From Gnetum montanum (taxonomy: Eukaryota > Streptophyta > Gnetopsida > Gnetales > Gnetaceae), in contig MNCI01028834.1 in assembly GCA_015680685.1 (NCBI GenBank), positions 1 through 64,000 of the forward strand: 64,000 nucleotides of DNA. Direction: 5' to 3'. The position numbers were made by a program, and so were the translations under genes. The notes under the pieces are model-generated. The model saw only the letters and a program-made list of their open reading frames with translations. It was not told the origin of the DNA and searched no databases. Below are positions 12,763 through 22,879 of this stretch, piece by piece (position 1 is the first letter of the stretch; each line of letters starts with the position of its first letter).

Positions 12763-13619
12763 AGATGCTTTGAAGAAATTAATGGTTGCCTCTTAATGAA
12801 TAAATTTATTCTTAAAACTATGATGCTGCATTACTACATGTACTATAGATGGATTTAGATAATCACATTCTAATTTTCTCTATCCATTAGCCTAGATATC
12901 AAGAGGTTGTTTTACCAATGGTAGCTCTATGATAGTCTACTCAACTTTTTAGAAAGCTTCTAAAAATAACCTAGAAACCAATTCTTTATTTTTATCATTC
13001 ACTATCATGGTGACATTAGTGATGCTATCATTATTAAAAATTTTAATAAAATTGGGCAAGAAGTACTCATATAAAAAAATGGTTGAAGAAGTATTATATA
13101 TAAGTACCTGCCCTTTCATTTCCTTCTTTAAAATTGAATGTCAATCTATAAGGCTTTCCTCCTTTGCTACTATATAAAGTAGATATAGCAAAGGCCATGA
13201 AATAATAGTCTTCTTATCTGTCACTAATATTTGACATGCAATAATATCTACAAGGACAAAAATATAACATTTTTAGCTATGAGATCAAAATTCTCATGGT
13301 GACAGTGTTATAAACCTTTCCCCATTTTTCTTGATTGACAAAATATTCCAGCAACTGATACCTGAGAAAAATAACAATTTTAGTTAAAAACCTATTTTTA
13401 CTTTAAAAAAAATCCTAAGAACCTCTTTTAGATAATAGAAAACCTCTAGGTCTTTCCCAATTCGTAAATGAACTAACTATTATTATATATTCTCACAAAG
13501 TTTTCTACAACCACATGGTCCTTCAACACATTGAACTCTAGAAATGATGCATTGAACCTCTCCAATTTAGCATTGTGGATTGATTGCACCAATATTATAG
13601 CTAGATTCAAATCAAAATG

Positions 13620-13950
13620 ATGATATTGAATACTAACTTGGGAGCCACATAATTAATATATTTCTCTTTGGAGAGGAGAAAATCGAAACTCCTTGACTTG
13701 TTACTGGCTTCATAGTAAGTTGTCATTGCTAAGTGGAGCTTGATCTTTTTCATGTTAAATTTCGGTGCTTAACTAGATCCTTTCCTTTGGGAGTTCCCAC
13801 CATGAAATTTTAATCGCAGTGCTGATAGTTATGGTGTTTTTGACTAGGTATGTTTGGAGGAGGTTGGAGAAGTAGTTCTAGCATCATGCTTTCTCTTTGA
13901 TGATCCTAATGACTATCCATGCATTCTACCTTTGCAAGCCATTTTTTCAT
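13620..13950 (-). pseudogene. N-terminal part of the unrecognised element ORF
   Basis: Minus-strand frames here read M-A-C-K-G-R-M-H-G near 13943, then S-S-K-R-K-H-D-A-R-T-T-S-P-T-S, then a segment ending in Y-I-N-Y-V-A-P-K-L-V-F-N-I near 13625. Interruptions are mostly TAG and TAA where Gln would fit. A basic, Ser/Thr-rich start followed by a more structured region resembles the N-termini of plant element ORFs, but I cannot name a domain. It lies between the PBS (14415) and ORF 12460-12762, consistent with one long decayed gene. Confidence 0.3.
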
Positions 13951-14414
13951 ATAGTTGTTATCAGACCTACAAAAATTAATTCTTTCATAGAAGTTCCTTA
14001 ATTAGGTGAAAAAAGATATGGGCGTGTTATTCCAACTCTTGTGCATTGATTTACATCATATACCAACTACTTTCAAAGACATGAAATAATATATTCAACT
14101 TATATAAGCATTACAACTTGTAAAATGATTTATATTTATTATTTTATTGAGAAAACCATAGAATTATGATTATGGAATGAATTTAAAGCACTTACAAGTC
14201 AAAATGGAATGTAGAAAAATGATGTTAATCATAATAAGCTTGCATATGCAAATTTCTTTTTCTATGATAAAAGCTTTGCAATTTTTGTGATTTTAATAGA
14301 TGTAGAAATGAAATTTTATAGTTTGTTTTTGTACTAACATTTGTGCTAAATGTGCCTAACTACAAAATCACTATAAATATCTCATGGTGTTGTAAGCTTT
14401 AGTCATCAAAACTT

Positions 14415-14426
14415 GGTTTGATACCA
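14415..14426 (-). promoter_or_regulatory. Copia-type primer binding site
   Basis: On the minus strand the LTR end '...ctttaca' is followed directly by 'tggtatcaaacc'. The initiator-tRNA-Met PBS usual in plant copia elements begins TGGTATCAGAGC, so ten of twelve bases agree and both differences are G-to-A. Confidence 0.65.
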
Positions 14427-14910
14427 TGTAAAGTTTTGTGATTTTTAGATCACTAGGACCAAGGAAAAATAGACACAATTTGGTAACTTGAATAAGTAAA
14501 AAAAAAATTGAATTATAAAATGTTGTTAGGATTACAGTGTTGAGCATTTAGCGTATACTTGATTAGTTTAATGTATAAACAAAGATAGATGTCAATGCAC
14601 AAAGTTTTTATGTTACTACGTTGTTATTATCATTACTATAGTCAAATCAAAACCAACATATATATATAGATAAGAAAGAACAATCATGCTAATAGATCAA
14701 ACAAATAATATGAGTAGTCAACATTAATTAAGGCATGCAAATAATATAATTCTTTATAACAAACTTTAACTAACAATTGGTGTACTTGGTATACTTTACT
14801 AATATGAGAGTAGTACAATACCATGAAAGTGTATACAAATGTTCATGGTATTATGTAATATAGACCTTATTTGACATGTTAATCTTAATAAATACATAAA
14901 ATCTCTAACA
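14427..14910 (-). repeat. 5' LTR (484 bp) of the copia-type element
   Basis: On the minus strand it starts 'tgttagagattttatg' at 14910 and ends 'ctttaca' at 14427, giving TG...CA ends next to the PBS. An inverted partial copy lies at 11252-11560 and a direct partial copy at 10920-11120. Confidence 0.6.
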
Positions 14911-15739
14911 CTAGGAACTCTAAAATAATTTTAATATAGATACAACTGAAGTTATATAGTTCAATTAGAAATTTGCAACCTAGTATTTCCCACAAGAATT
15001 AAAATTAGGACTTAGAGCTTTCAAATTAGCTAATACTTTATCATAAGGAGTGTACATGCAAGTGAACATTCCTAAAATTACAATTTTTTTCAGTCCATGG
15101 ATCAAAAGAAGCATCAACCTTGACTTTATGAATAAGGGTTGTGATGCTAGCCCTGCATTATCTTGCCTCAAGAAAAAAGGAGAAACAAAGATAAAAAAGT
15201 GACATATGATGAACATTCAAAATATTAAAATTTTTATTATTTTCATATTATTTTTGAACTATGTTATTTGTGTACTTTTTTTCTAGTCCTTTAGAATCAT
15301 AGATATTTTCCTATAGGTGTATATTCAATATATGAGAAGATGATGAGTTCCATGCTCCCTTTTAAGTTATTGAAGTAGTTGTCATTGGAGGTATAGTCCC
15401 TAAGTCTTCTACCCCACATCCATTGAATGTAAGGAAATTCCTAAGGATAACAGACAACTTCATGATAGCATTGTCATTAATTTTTCTTTCCAAAATAGTT
15501 TTTCTCATGTCAACCTACTCTATATTTTTATGCTTCCATAAGCAAGGATCAAGTTGATTTCTAATGCCAACCAACTTTGGAAATTTATGCTCCTACATGC
15601 AAGTCTTAAGTTAATTTTTAATGCCCTAGGTAAAATTAGATGATACAGGAAAATGCAAACATCTTTAAATCTCTATCACATGACTCAAGACATCAAATAT
15701 CTCCAAGAAAGCTTGGAAATTCAAAATAATAAAAGGTGA
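14911..15739. other. Interval before element 2; source of a 53-bp copied patch
   Basis: No gene is supported. Positions 15279-15331 are identical to 16177-16229 inside the rearranged 5' LTR of element 2. The short minus ORF at 14980-15216 shows no recognisable feature. Confidence 0.45.
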
Positions 15740-15950
15740 TGAGAGTGGTTACTCTAGCAATTAATCTAGCAGTTACTCTTATTATTAGAGTGGTTACTCT
15801 AGCTGTTACTTTAGCAGTCATTCTAATTATTAGAGTCGTTACTCTAGCGGTCACTCTAGTAGTTACTCTAATTATTAGAGTGGTTACTCTAGCAGTTATT
15901 CTAATTATTAGAGCTACTACTCTAATTATTAGAGTAGTTGCTCCCAAGCC
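15740..15950 (+). repeat. 45-bp tandem repeats in U3 of the 5' LTR
   Basis: About five diverged units of roughly 45 bp carry 'gttactctagc.gtta' followed by the near-palindrome 'ctctaattattagag'. The array lies just upstream of the TATA-like box. Open frames across it on both strands (15693-16022 and 15736-16026) are by-products of the repeats. Confidence 0.8.
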
Positions 15951-15958
15951 TATGAATA
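15951..15958 (+). promoter_or_regulatory. Decayed TATA box of the 5' LTR
   Basis: 'tatgaata' stands where the 3' LTR has 'tataaata' in the same context, 'cccaagcctat.aatacag'. Confidence 0.5.
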
Positions 15959-16251
15959 CAGTGCCGAGGCGCACAATTGGGANTGAGGTGCACAATTGGG
16001 AAAGAAGTCTTTTAGTAGTCAATTAGGGAAAATCTTGTAGTTTTTTTGAAAGTTAGACCACTTTCCAACTACCTATGATAGAAGGTCTAAGTATGGATGG
16101 ATCTTTATTCAAGCATTGTGTACCTAAGCACACCTTGAGATATTTTCCAACTACCTGTGATAGAAGGTCTAAGCTATTTTCTAGTCCTTTAGAATCATAG
16201 ATATTTTCCTATAGGTGTATATTCAATATTAAGTACCTTGTCGCTCATCAT

Positions 16252-16270
16252 CGACACCATTGCCAGGGAC
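16252..16270 (+). promoter_or_regulatory. Primer binding site of element 2
   Basis: 'cgacaccattgccagggac' directly follows the LTR end 'cgctcatca'. It is the best preserved of the three Athila-type PBS copies here. Confidence 0.65.
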
Positions 16271-16386
16271 TTAGTTGTTTGTGTGCTAACTAGAACATAG
16301 GAAATCATTCACATCATTGGAACAAACCTTTAGGGATGGTTGAGAAAATAATAAACAAGAATACATTACACACTGAACAAACAAGT

Positions 16387-17385
16387 ATGTCTCCTTCTTC
16401 ATATGAAAGCGTCTCACCACCTAGGTCTAAAACAGGAAATAGTTGGCCATGTAATACACATGATGTTGATTTGCTAGTCCATCAACAAGTTTGTGTCGTA
16501 TATATTCATCCTAATGAGTATATACCAGACTTCACCTTTATCCTCCATCAAGATGAACAACTGCATTGGAGAGACTTAGAAGGTAACATAGTGTTACCTC
16601 CTGATCGTTCTGTCCCAAGCATGCTTCTTCATGCTCTCATACGAATTAGCATGCTACACTTACATGTAGAATACATTGTCCAAGACGATGACTCAAGAGA
16701 ATAACATCCCATAGAGGCACAACATCAAAGGGACTTGCAATAGGAGAGACATCATAAGTCTTTAAAAGGTAAGTGGTCCAAGGATGCCCCACATGTCTTA
16801 AGCAAAAATGAGATTGGTGAACCTACCTCAGTCATTCACCCACACAACGATGTTCCTCCCCTTGACTTTGGCCAAGGGGTTGTGTATCAGAGCCTTCATT
16901 CCACTATTCATAACCTAGGTTCTGATACCCATGGGCACAAAGGATTCGAAAAAGGGACACAAACTCATGATAAAGGTGGACATTCTGATCACAATCGCAA
17001 TTGAGGTCGAGACCGTAGAAGAGAAGGTAGCAAACACCATCACGGTGACAGTTCTCCTTCTTCTTCATCTTCATCATCTCCTTCACCCTCTCCTTCAATA
17101 TTCGAATGTGGTCATAAAGAAGAAGACCATGGGGATAAAGGTAGGCAAAGTGGAATTCATAGATGAAATAGCCAGGAAAGGGGACAAGGGCACTCTAGAG
17201 AGTCATGACATAGAAGAAGAGAGAGTAGGGAAAAATGTAGGCATCATAAATGCCATGGATGAGACAATCATGATGAACCTCTTCTTACTACTTGAAGTAT
17301 GTTGGACATAACTGAGGCTGTTAGAATTCTAACAAGGTTTCAAAAAGATAGCAAGATTAAGAGATTAGATATGAATAACATTGTT
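16387..17385 (+). pseudogene. Element 2 gag, truncated by deletion
   Basis: The start ATG at 16387 (MSPSSYES) is chosen because the nested element starts at the matching place; the longer frame from 16336 reads into the leader. Conserved blocks are F-T-F-I-L-H-Q-D-E, N-I-V-L-P-P-D and H-V-E-Y-I-V-Q-D-D. The frame stays open to 16704. After a stop the protein continues in broken frames through a His/Asp/Arg-rich section and a Ser-Pro tract (near 17055-17100) to K-R-L-D-M-N-N-I-V near 17360-17380. There it joins protease sequence, so the second half of gag is missing. Confidence 0.7.
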
Positions 17386-17630
17386 ACCACTATTTGTGGA
17401 TAGTCGTACCCAGTTGACTTCTTAGTGATTCAGGTAAACAATGGTAAGGGGGACTTCCCAATCATAATGGGAAGAGCATGGCTAAGCACCATCGATGCAT
17501 ACCTAGGAATCCATGATCTTTCCCTAAAAATATCATAGGAAAATACATTCGGAAAAATTGAGAAGAAGAATGTTTCATGCATCGCAGATAGTGACACAGG
17601 GTGTAATCGCATGCAAAGGTCATGGTTTAT
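17386..17630 (+). pseudogene. Element 2 protease C-terminal half
   Basis: Reads Y-P-V-D-F-L-V-I-Q-V, G-D-F-P-I-I-M-G-R-A-W-L-S-T and ends C-I-A-D-S-D-T-G-C-N, aligning with element 1 at 6345-6565. The active-site half is absent because the gag-protease deletion removed it, so this is not a working protease. One stop is TAG at 17401. Confidence 0.65.
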
Positions 17631-17799
17631 GCAAAGTTTAGCATTTCCTACATGAAATTAGTGTGAACAAGGGATTAACATAGAAATATGTCTATATGTA
17701 GTAGCCACATGATAGGAAGACACCCAGTGGCTGACACTTGATCAAGAAAGTAGTTCACTTATATGCATGAAACCAACTAAGGGTTTAACTTGTGCTTAT

Positions 17800-18890
17800 A
17801 TCAATAGCATAGATGCATTAGAGCAAGTCCATTGCCAACTTCCAAGTCTTAACCTTAAAAATATCAACTATGAAAATTTGGAAATCCCTGAGATATTTAA
17901 GTAGGAGCCGCATGAGCTGAAACCATTGCCCACTGGTATAGAATACAAGTTCCTTCAAAATGAAAAACTAGTAATTATCAATGCTAAGCTTGCTCCTCAA
18001 AAAAAAAAAATAACTTCTAAAGGTAATAAATAAATGGTTGGAAGCCTTCACTTGGTCATATCCCGAATTAACTAGAATAGATCCTAGGATATGGCAATAT
18101 AGAATTTACACTAACCCCTCCATGAAGCCTCGAAGACAACTATAGAGGCAATTGAACCCTAAGCTAAAGTAAGTAGTTAAGGAAGAAATCAGATAGCTTC
18201 TCAAGGCTAGGTTTATATACCCCATTGCTAATAGCGAATGGGTTAGCCCCTTAGTTATTTTGCCTAAAAAGGAAGGCAAATGGAGGGTGTGCATAGATTT
18301 CAGGTTACTAAATATGGTAACATTCAAAGATCACTTTCCATTGCCATTTGTTAACCAAGTATTAAACAGCATTGCATGGAATCGCTATTACAATTTTCTA
18401 GATGGATATAGTGGGTATAACCAAATACAAATAGCCCCAAAAGACCAAGCCAAGACTACATTCACTAGTCCTTGGGGAACATTCACATACAAACAGATGT
18501 CGTTTGGCTTGTGCAATGCCCTTGCAACATTTGAACGACCACCTCTAAGCATATCCTAATAGCAAATAGGGAATGGCTTGGAGGTATTTATGGATGAATT
18601 CTCCACATATGGAGCAAACATTGATCAAGCCTTGGACTAGTTGGAGCAAGTGTTAAAAAGATGTGTAAAAACCAATTTGAGGCTCAACTGGCAGAAAAGT
18701 CATTTGATGGTCCAAGAAGGTGTAGTACTAGGGCACAAAATCTCACACACAAGGATAGAGGTAGACCCCAAGAAAATCAAAATTATCCAAGGAATTACTG
18801 ATAAAATGGAAATTTTCAAAGATATTCAATCATTCCTTAGACATATTGGCTACTATAGGAGATTTATTTAGAACTTTTCATAGGTTTCCA
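17800..18890 (+). pseudogene. Element 2 reverse transcriptase, broken
   Basis: The linker (L-E-Q-V-H-C-Q-L) leads to W-V-S-P-L-V-I-L-P-K-K, V-C-I-D-F-R-L-L-N-M and F-L-D-G-Y-S-G-Y-N-Q. The last-named box holds the first catalytic Asp. ORF 18260-18559 is the best preserved part. The catalytic box at 18587-18598 reads F-M-D-E instead of F-M-D-D. ORF 18641-18871 carries the thumb (L-N-W-Q-K and G-H-K-I-S). Frame breaks are few compared with element 1. Confidence 0.78.
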
Positions 18891-18989
18891 AACCATTGGT
18901 GGAATTAACGAGAAAGGAGATACCTTTCGAGTGGACCAGGGAATGCAAATTAGCTTTCCAAACTTTGATATAGAATCTAGTAGAAACAC

Positions 18990-19468
18990 CCATTCTACAA
19001 GCTCTTGACTAGTCCAAACCATTCCATATCATGACCAATTCATCCAACTATGCTTTAGGATCTGTACTTACATAGTTAGATGAACAAAAGCATCCTTCTT
19101 ACATCCACTGTGCAAGTAGAAGTATCATTGGTGCACAACTTAACTACACTACCATAGAGAAAGAATTAATGGTTGTAGTGTTTGCACTAGAAAAGTTTAG
19201 ACACTATGTATTGGGATATAAAGTATATATACATACAGATCATAGTGTAATCTGGTTCCTCATGAATAAGCCAATGGTAAGCCCTCATATCATACGATGG
19301 CTTGTAATCTTACAAGAGTTTGATTTAACGATGATCGATCACAACGACACCGAGAATGTAGTTGCTGATCATTTATCTCAGTTGCGATGGGATAACAAAG
19401 AGGATGAGTATCTAATTTTTGACCATTTCCCTGATGAATTCCTCTTTTCTAGTGTAGTGAATAATTAA
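18990..19468 (+). pseudogene. Element 2 RNase H domain
   Basis: The first motif reads M-T-N-S-S-N-Y-A-L-G, so the catalytic Asp seen in element 1 (M-I-D-A-S-N) has become Asn at 19037-19039. ORF 19169-19468 continues MVVVFALEKFRHYVLGYK, H-T-D-H and V-V-A-D-H-L-S-Q-L to a stop at 19468. The C-terminal half is open and close to the family consensus. Confidence 0.75.
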
Positions 19469-19499
19469 TCACCCATGGAGACAAACTAGTATAGTAGCA

Positions 19500-20340
19500 T
19501 TCTTACTTATCTCCACACCCAACAAACAACACAAGAGTTAAACCTTAAGAAGAAACAACAGTTTATTTACCAAGCCAAGTACTTTATGAAGATCAATGCG
19601 CAACTTTACAAAGTGTGTCCTGATGGCTTGGTTTGATGGTGTGTTCCCGATATAAATCAACTTTGAGTTCTCTAATATTTTCATGAGGGTCCTTGTAGGG
19701 GTCATTACGCTAGGAGACAAACAACCATCAAAATCCTATTTTTAGGATATTATTGGCCTACATTATTTCAAGATGCCCATCATTTCATCCAATCTTGTGA
19801 GTGTTGTCAACATGATGGGGGAATGACTGCTAGAATGGAGGGTTCGCAACAATGGATTCAACCATTAGAACCCTTTAACATTTGGGGAATTGATTTTATG
19901 GGTCCAATTACACCAATGTCCAATGAAATTGAGCACTCAACTGAATGATGCTCTTTGGGCATACCGCTCCACATGGAAACTCCTTACAAGCTACTCTCCC
20001 TATGAGTTAGTGTATAGTAAATTACCAATGCTTCCTATTCAAACTAAGCTTCGTACACTATCCACAGCATGTGACCTCAACCTTGACCTCAATCTAGGAT
20101 AGAAACAACGATTAGTAACCCTTAACTTGGTAGATGAAAATTGATTAGCTACCCTATCATCTAAAAAATTGCACATGGCCTTTAATAAACAATGTCATAA
20201 CCTAAGGACTAGAAAAGTTAAATATCAACAAGGAGATAAGGTTCTCTACTGGAATCCCACACATGTGCCACAATGTACTAAATTTTAAACACTATCGAAA
20301 TGACCTTATATTATTTACGCAACTTTTCTTTCAAGGGCCA
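19500..20340 (+). pseudogene. Element 2 integrase lacking most of its catalytic core
   Basis: The zinc-finger half is clear (H-E-G-P-C-R-G-H-Y near 19680 and S-C-E-C-C-Q-H-D near 19797), as is the first catalytic Asp in G-I-D-F-M-G-P. Near 19925 the sequence jumps from P-M-S-N to the segment containing L-N-D-A-L-W-A-Y-R-S-T. In element 1 about 320 bp lie between these points and carry the second Asp and the Glu. The C-terminal portion (S-P-Y-E-L-V-Y) runs to about 20340. Confidence 0.75.
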
Positions 20341-22428
20341 TGACAATATACAAACTCGAGAGCTCAGATAAGAAAATTTTAGTCAATGTGCAACAAACCA
20401 AACCTTTCCAAGAGCTTAGGATAGTCATTACACATGCTACCTCTCTTTATGGACAACCTTGCTCACTATTTTGGATCTCCTCATTCTAACTTAGTCATGG
20501 GGAAGATGGCCATCTATGCTAACTATTCTAGGCCCTCAAATTTTTTTGAATTTTTGTTTTACACATTTTTTTTTTTACATATTCTTTCAACTTTTCTTAT
20601 TTTTGTTTTACACCATCATTCATGTTTTTACTGTTTCTTTGTTTGCTTGATTTACTTTTATTCATCATCCAATAAGTGCTCATGATGGTGGATTGAATTA
20701 TATCATATTAATTTCTAATATTTGGTTTTTACCTTTGAATTATGATGTTGATATTAAGGTATGGTTCTTTTGGTAAAACAGGCAATGTGTCCACACTGTC
20801 CACTCATCCATACAACTCTATGGTCTCCTTTGGCTTGGAACTGTACAGTCCCTCTTTTTCTAAGTAAAATTTTAATGAATTGATGGCTGGGTACCTTTTA
20901 AACCAAGGAAACACTCAAAGGATGAAAATGGTGTGACTTCAAGGGGATTCGATGCATTTTTGCTGGCCATTCTCTTGGGTGCTTGGATGCTTTTCCTAGG
21001 ATTTTCACCATTCTGACATTGTTCAAAAATCAGGAAGTTGGGTGAATAAAAATAAGTCTTTGCATGGTGTGGTTCTCATGCAAAAACAAAAAACAAAAAA
21101 AAAGTGTGAGAATTCAAAGCACACCCCTTAGACATAATAAAGAAATATGGGCTACAAGCACTGGTTATGGAACTGGAGAAATATGTTACCCATGCCTGAA
21201 GGTTCCCTCTAACTAAGGCCATTTCTCACTTCTTCCTTCTCCATCTCGCTCTTCTCAGAATGGTGGTGACATTTTGTGGAAGCATTCTTGTTGCTTCAAG
21301 TGAATGGATTGGTCAAGTGTGTTGATGTAAGGTCACTAGATGTGGATTGTTTGAGTCCAGATTTGGGATGAGTTCTACTCAGTCACATTAACCATAAAAT
21401 ATAGAAGGGACTTTACACAACCTTATTCTTGGGATTCCATTCCATTCTCTCCTCTCCATCTTCTTCCCATTTTTCTACCTCATTGTTGGTTCTATCATTA
21501 GTCCATTTCTGGGTTGATGCATTATTTTTCTTTGGTGAATTCCTATGGGTAATTTTTTAACTCTTGCTTCCAAATGACATACCTAGAGCCTATGGACACT
21601 TTGGTTTGTGAGTTTATCAGGGCATAAAAGGAATAAGCCTACTTTGGGGAGGACCCATTGGCATTCCTTTTTTGGTGCAATTGTTAACTTCCTTTTCTTA
21701 AAATTTTTTTATAATTAATCATTTCTTGTTTCACCCCCATCCATGACATCCATTTTATTGGCATTTCCATTGATATTTTTCATCTTTCTTGTTCCTCATG
21801 TTTTTCCATCTTATAGCTACTGTAGGTTCACTCTTAGTCATGGGGACCCTAGCATAAATTTTTTAATTTTTTTCATTTTACTAATTGCATAACCCCTACA
21901 CCTTGGATAGTTGTTAGCAATAAATCTCTGAGATAGTTTCTTTCATAACCACAACTCAACCAATGCACTTCATATCAAGGCAAGGTATCAACTACATTGT
22001 GGATTATCTATCCTTGCTCATTTGTGATTGTGTTGTGTGTGCAGATGGAAATCATACAAACAATGGACTAGGCTTGGAGGAAGCACTCAAGATGGACCGA
22101 AACTAGATCATTTACAAAAGGAGCAAGTTTGGTGGCATGGCTATGGATAAATAATGGAAAGCACAATCTCAGCATTGGCAAAAACATGCTCCATCTTTTT
22201 TCTCTCTTTCTCTTTTCTCTTCAAGCTACCAAATAAAGGCTTAAATCTCATTTACGTACAAGTGTTCACCACAATGTTCAGGAACACTAATGTTGTAATA
22301 TTCTTATTGGTCTATTCACTGGGCACATTGAGTCTATCATCCCATTCCACCATCTGTTGTCAATTAGTCAATAATCCCATACCTTCGCAATATTTTGTAA
22401 GGAACTCAAAGATAAGTTTTCATTCAGT
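20341..22428 (+). other. Long 3' non-coding region of element 2
   Basis: About 2 kb between integrase and the 3' LTR without retroelement domains. It contains 'atgttacccatgcctgaagg' near 21185, the reverse complement of motifs at about 2963 and 35671, which fixes the orientation of those fragments. ORF 20434-20685 is Phe/Leu-rich through T-rich sequence and ORF 22154-22444 runs into the LTR. Neither shows homology to the other copies, so I do not call an envelope-like gene. Confidence 0.55.
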
Positions 22429-22441
22429 CATAGGGGTACAA
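22429..22441 (+). promoter_or_regulatory. Polypurine-type tract before the 3' LTR
   Basis: 'tcataggggtaca' lies immediately upstream of the LTR start 'tgagag', where the plus-strand primer is expected. Confidence 0.5.
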
Positions 22442-22685
22442 TGAGAGCAGTTACTCTAGTAGTTACTCTAGTTATTAGAGTGGGTACTCTAGTTGTTACT
22501 CTAGTAGTTATTCTAATTATTAGAGTGATTACTCTAGCAGTTCCTTTAGTAGTTATTCTAATTATTAGAGTGGTTACTCTAGCGCTCACTCTAGCAATTA
22601 TTCTAATTGTTAGAGTGGTTACTCTAGTGATTACTTTAGCAGCTATTCTAATTATTAGAGTAATTACTGTAATTATTAGAGTAGT
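22442..22685 (+). repeat. 45-bp tandem repeats in U3 of the 3' LTR
   Basis: About five units encode a 15-residue periodic pattern when translated, which is how the period was read. Each has 'gttactctag' and the near-palindrome 'ctaattattagag'. The same array in the 5' LTR has different unit-level changes. Confidence 0.85.
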
Positions 22686-22697
22686 TTCTCCCAAGCC

Positions 22698-22705
22698 TAT
22701 AAATA
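22698..22705 (+). promoter_or_regulatory. TATA box of the element 2 3' LTR
   Basis: 'tataaata' within 'cccaagcctataaatacag', immediately downstream of the U3 repeat array. Confidence 0.6.
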
Positions 22706-22873
22706 CAGTTCCTAAGAGCACAATTGGGAAAGAAGTCTTTTAGCAGTCAAGTAGTGAAACTCTTGTAGTTTGTTTGAAAGTTAGAGTATTTTTCAAGTGC
22801 CCACAGCAGGAGGTCTAAGTGTGGATGGATCTTTATTAGAGCATTGTGTACCTAAGAACACCTTGTGTATAGC

Positions 22874-22879
22874 AATAAA
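22874..22879 (+). promoter_or_regulatory. Polyadenylation signal in the LTR
   Basis: 'aataaa' about 170 bp downstream of the TATA box, a plausible R-region end signal. Confidence 0.45.

Larger units (their letters stand above)
10920..14910 (-). mobile_element. Minus-strand element with copia-type LTR and unfamiliar interior
   Basis: The right end has an LTR at 14427-14910 followed, on the minus strand, by a copia-type PBS. The left end (10920-11120) repeats the LTR's PBS-proximal part in the same orientation: 'aatagacataattt' against 'aatagacacaattt', and 'aataagtaaa' in both. The interior codes on the minus strand but shows no integrase, RT or RNase H that I can recognise. This suggests a non-autonomous LTR element. 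A second, inverted LTR piece at 11252-11560 complicates the left end. Confidence 0.5.
15740..16250 (+). repeat. Element 2 5' LTR, rearranged
   Basis: It starts 'tgagagtggttactct' and ends 'cgctcatca' before the PBS. Up to 'cctaagcacacctt' (16120-16136) it follows the 3' LTR. It then contains a second copy of 'ccaactacctgtgatagaag' (original near 16064) and a 53-bp block identical to 15279-15331, and rejoins the LTR at 'aagtaccttgtcgctcatca'. The corresponding part of the 3' LTR (about 22880-23400) is absent. Confidence 0.75.

Noticed and set aside
15693-16026. Overlapping open frames on both strands (Val/Ile/Thr repeats)
   Set aside because: They arise because the 45-bp LTR repeats have a period divisible by three and few stops. 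The same happens at 22428-22743. No protein evidence.
20434-20685. Phe/Leu-rich ORF that looks like membrane segments after integrase (envelope candidate)
   Set aside because: Composition follows T-rich DNA, there is no conservation with the 3' regions of the sister elements, and no signal peptide or cleavage site is convincing.
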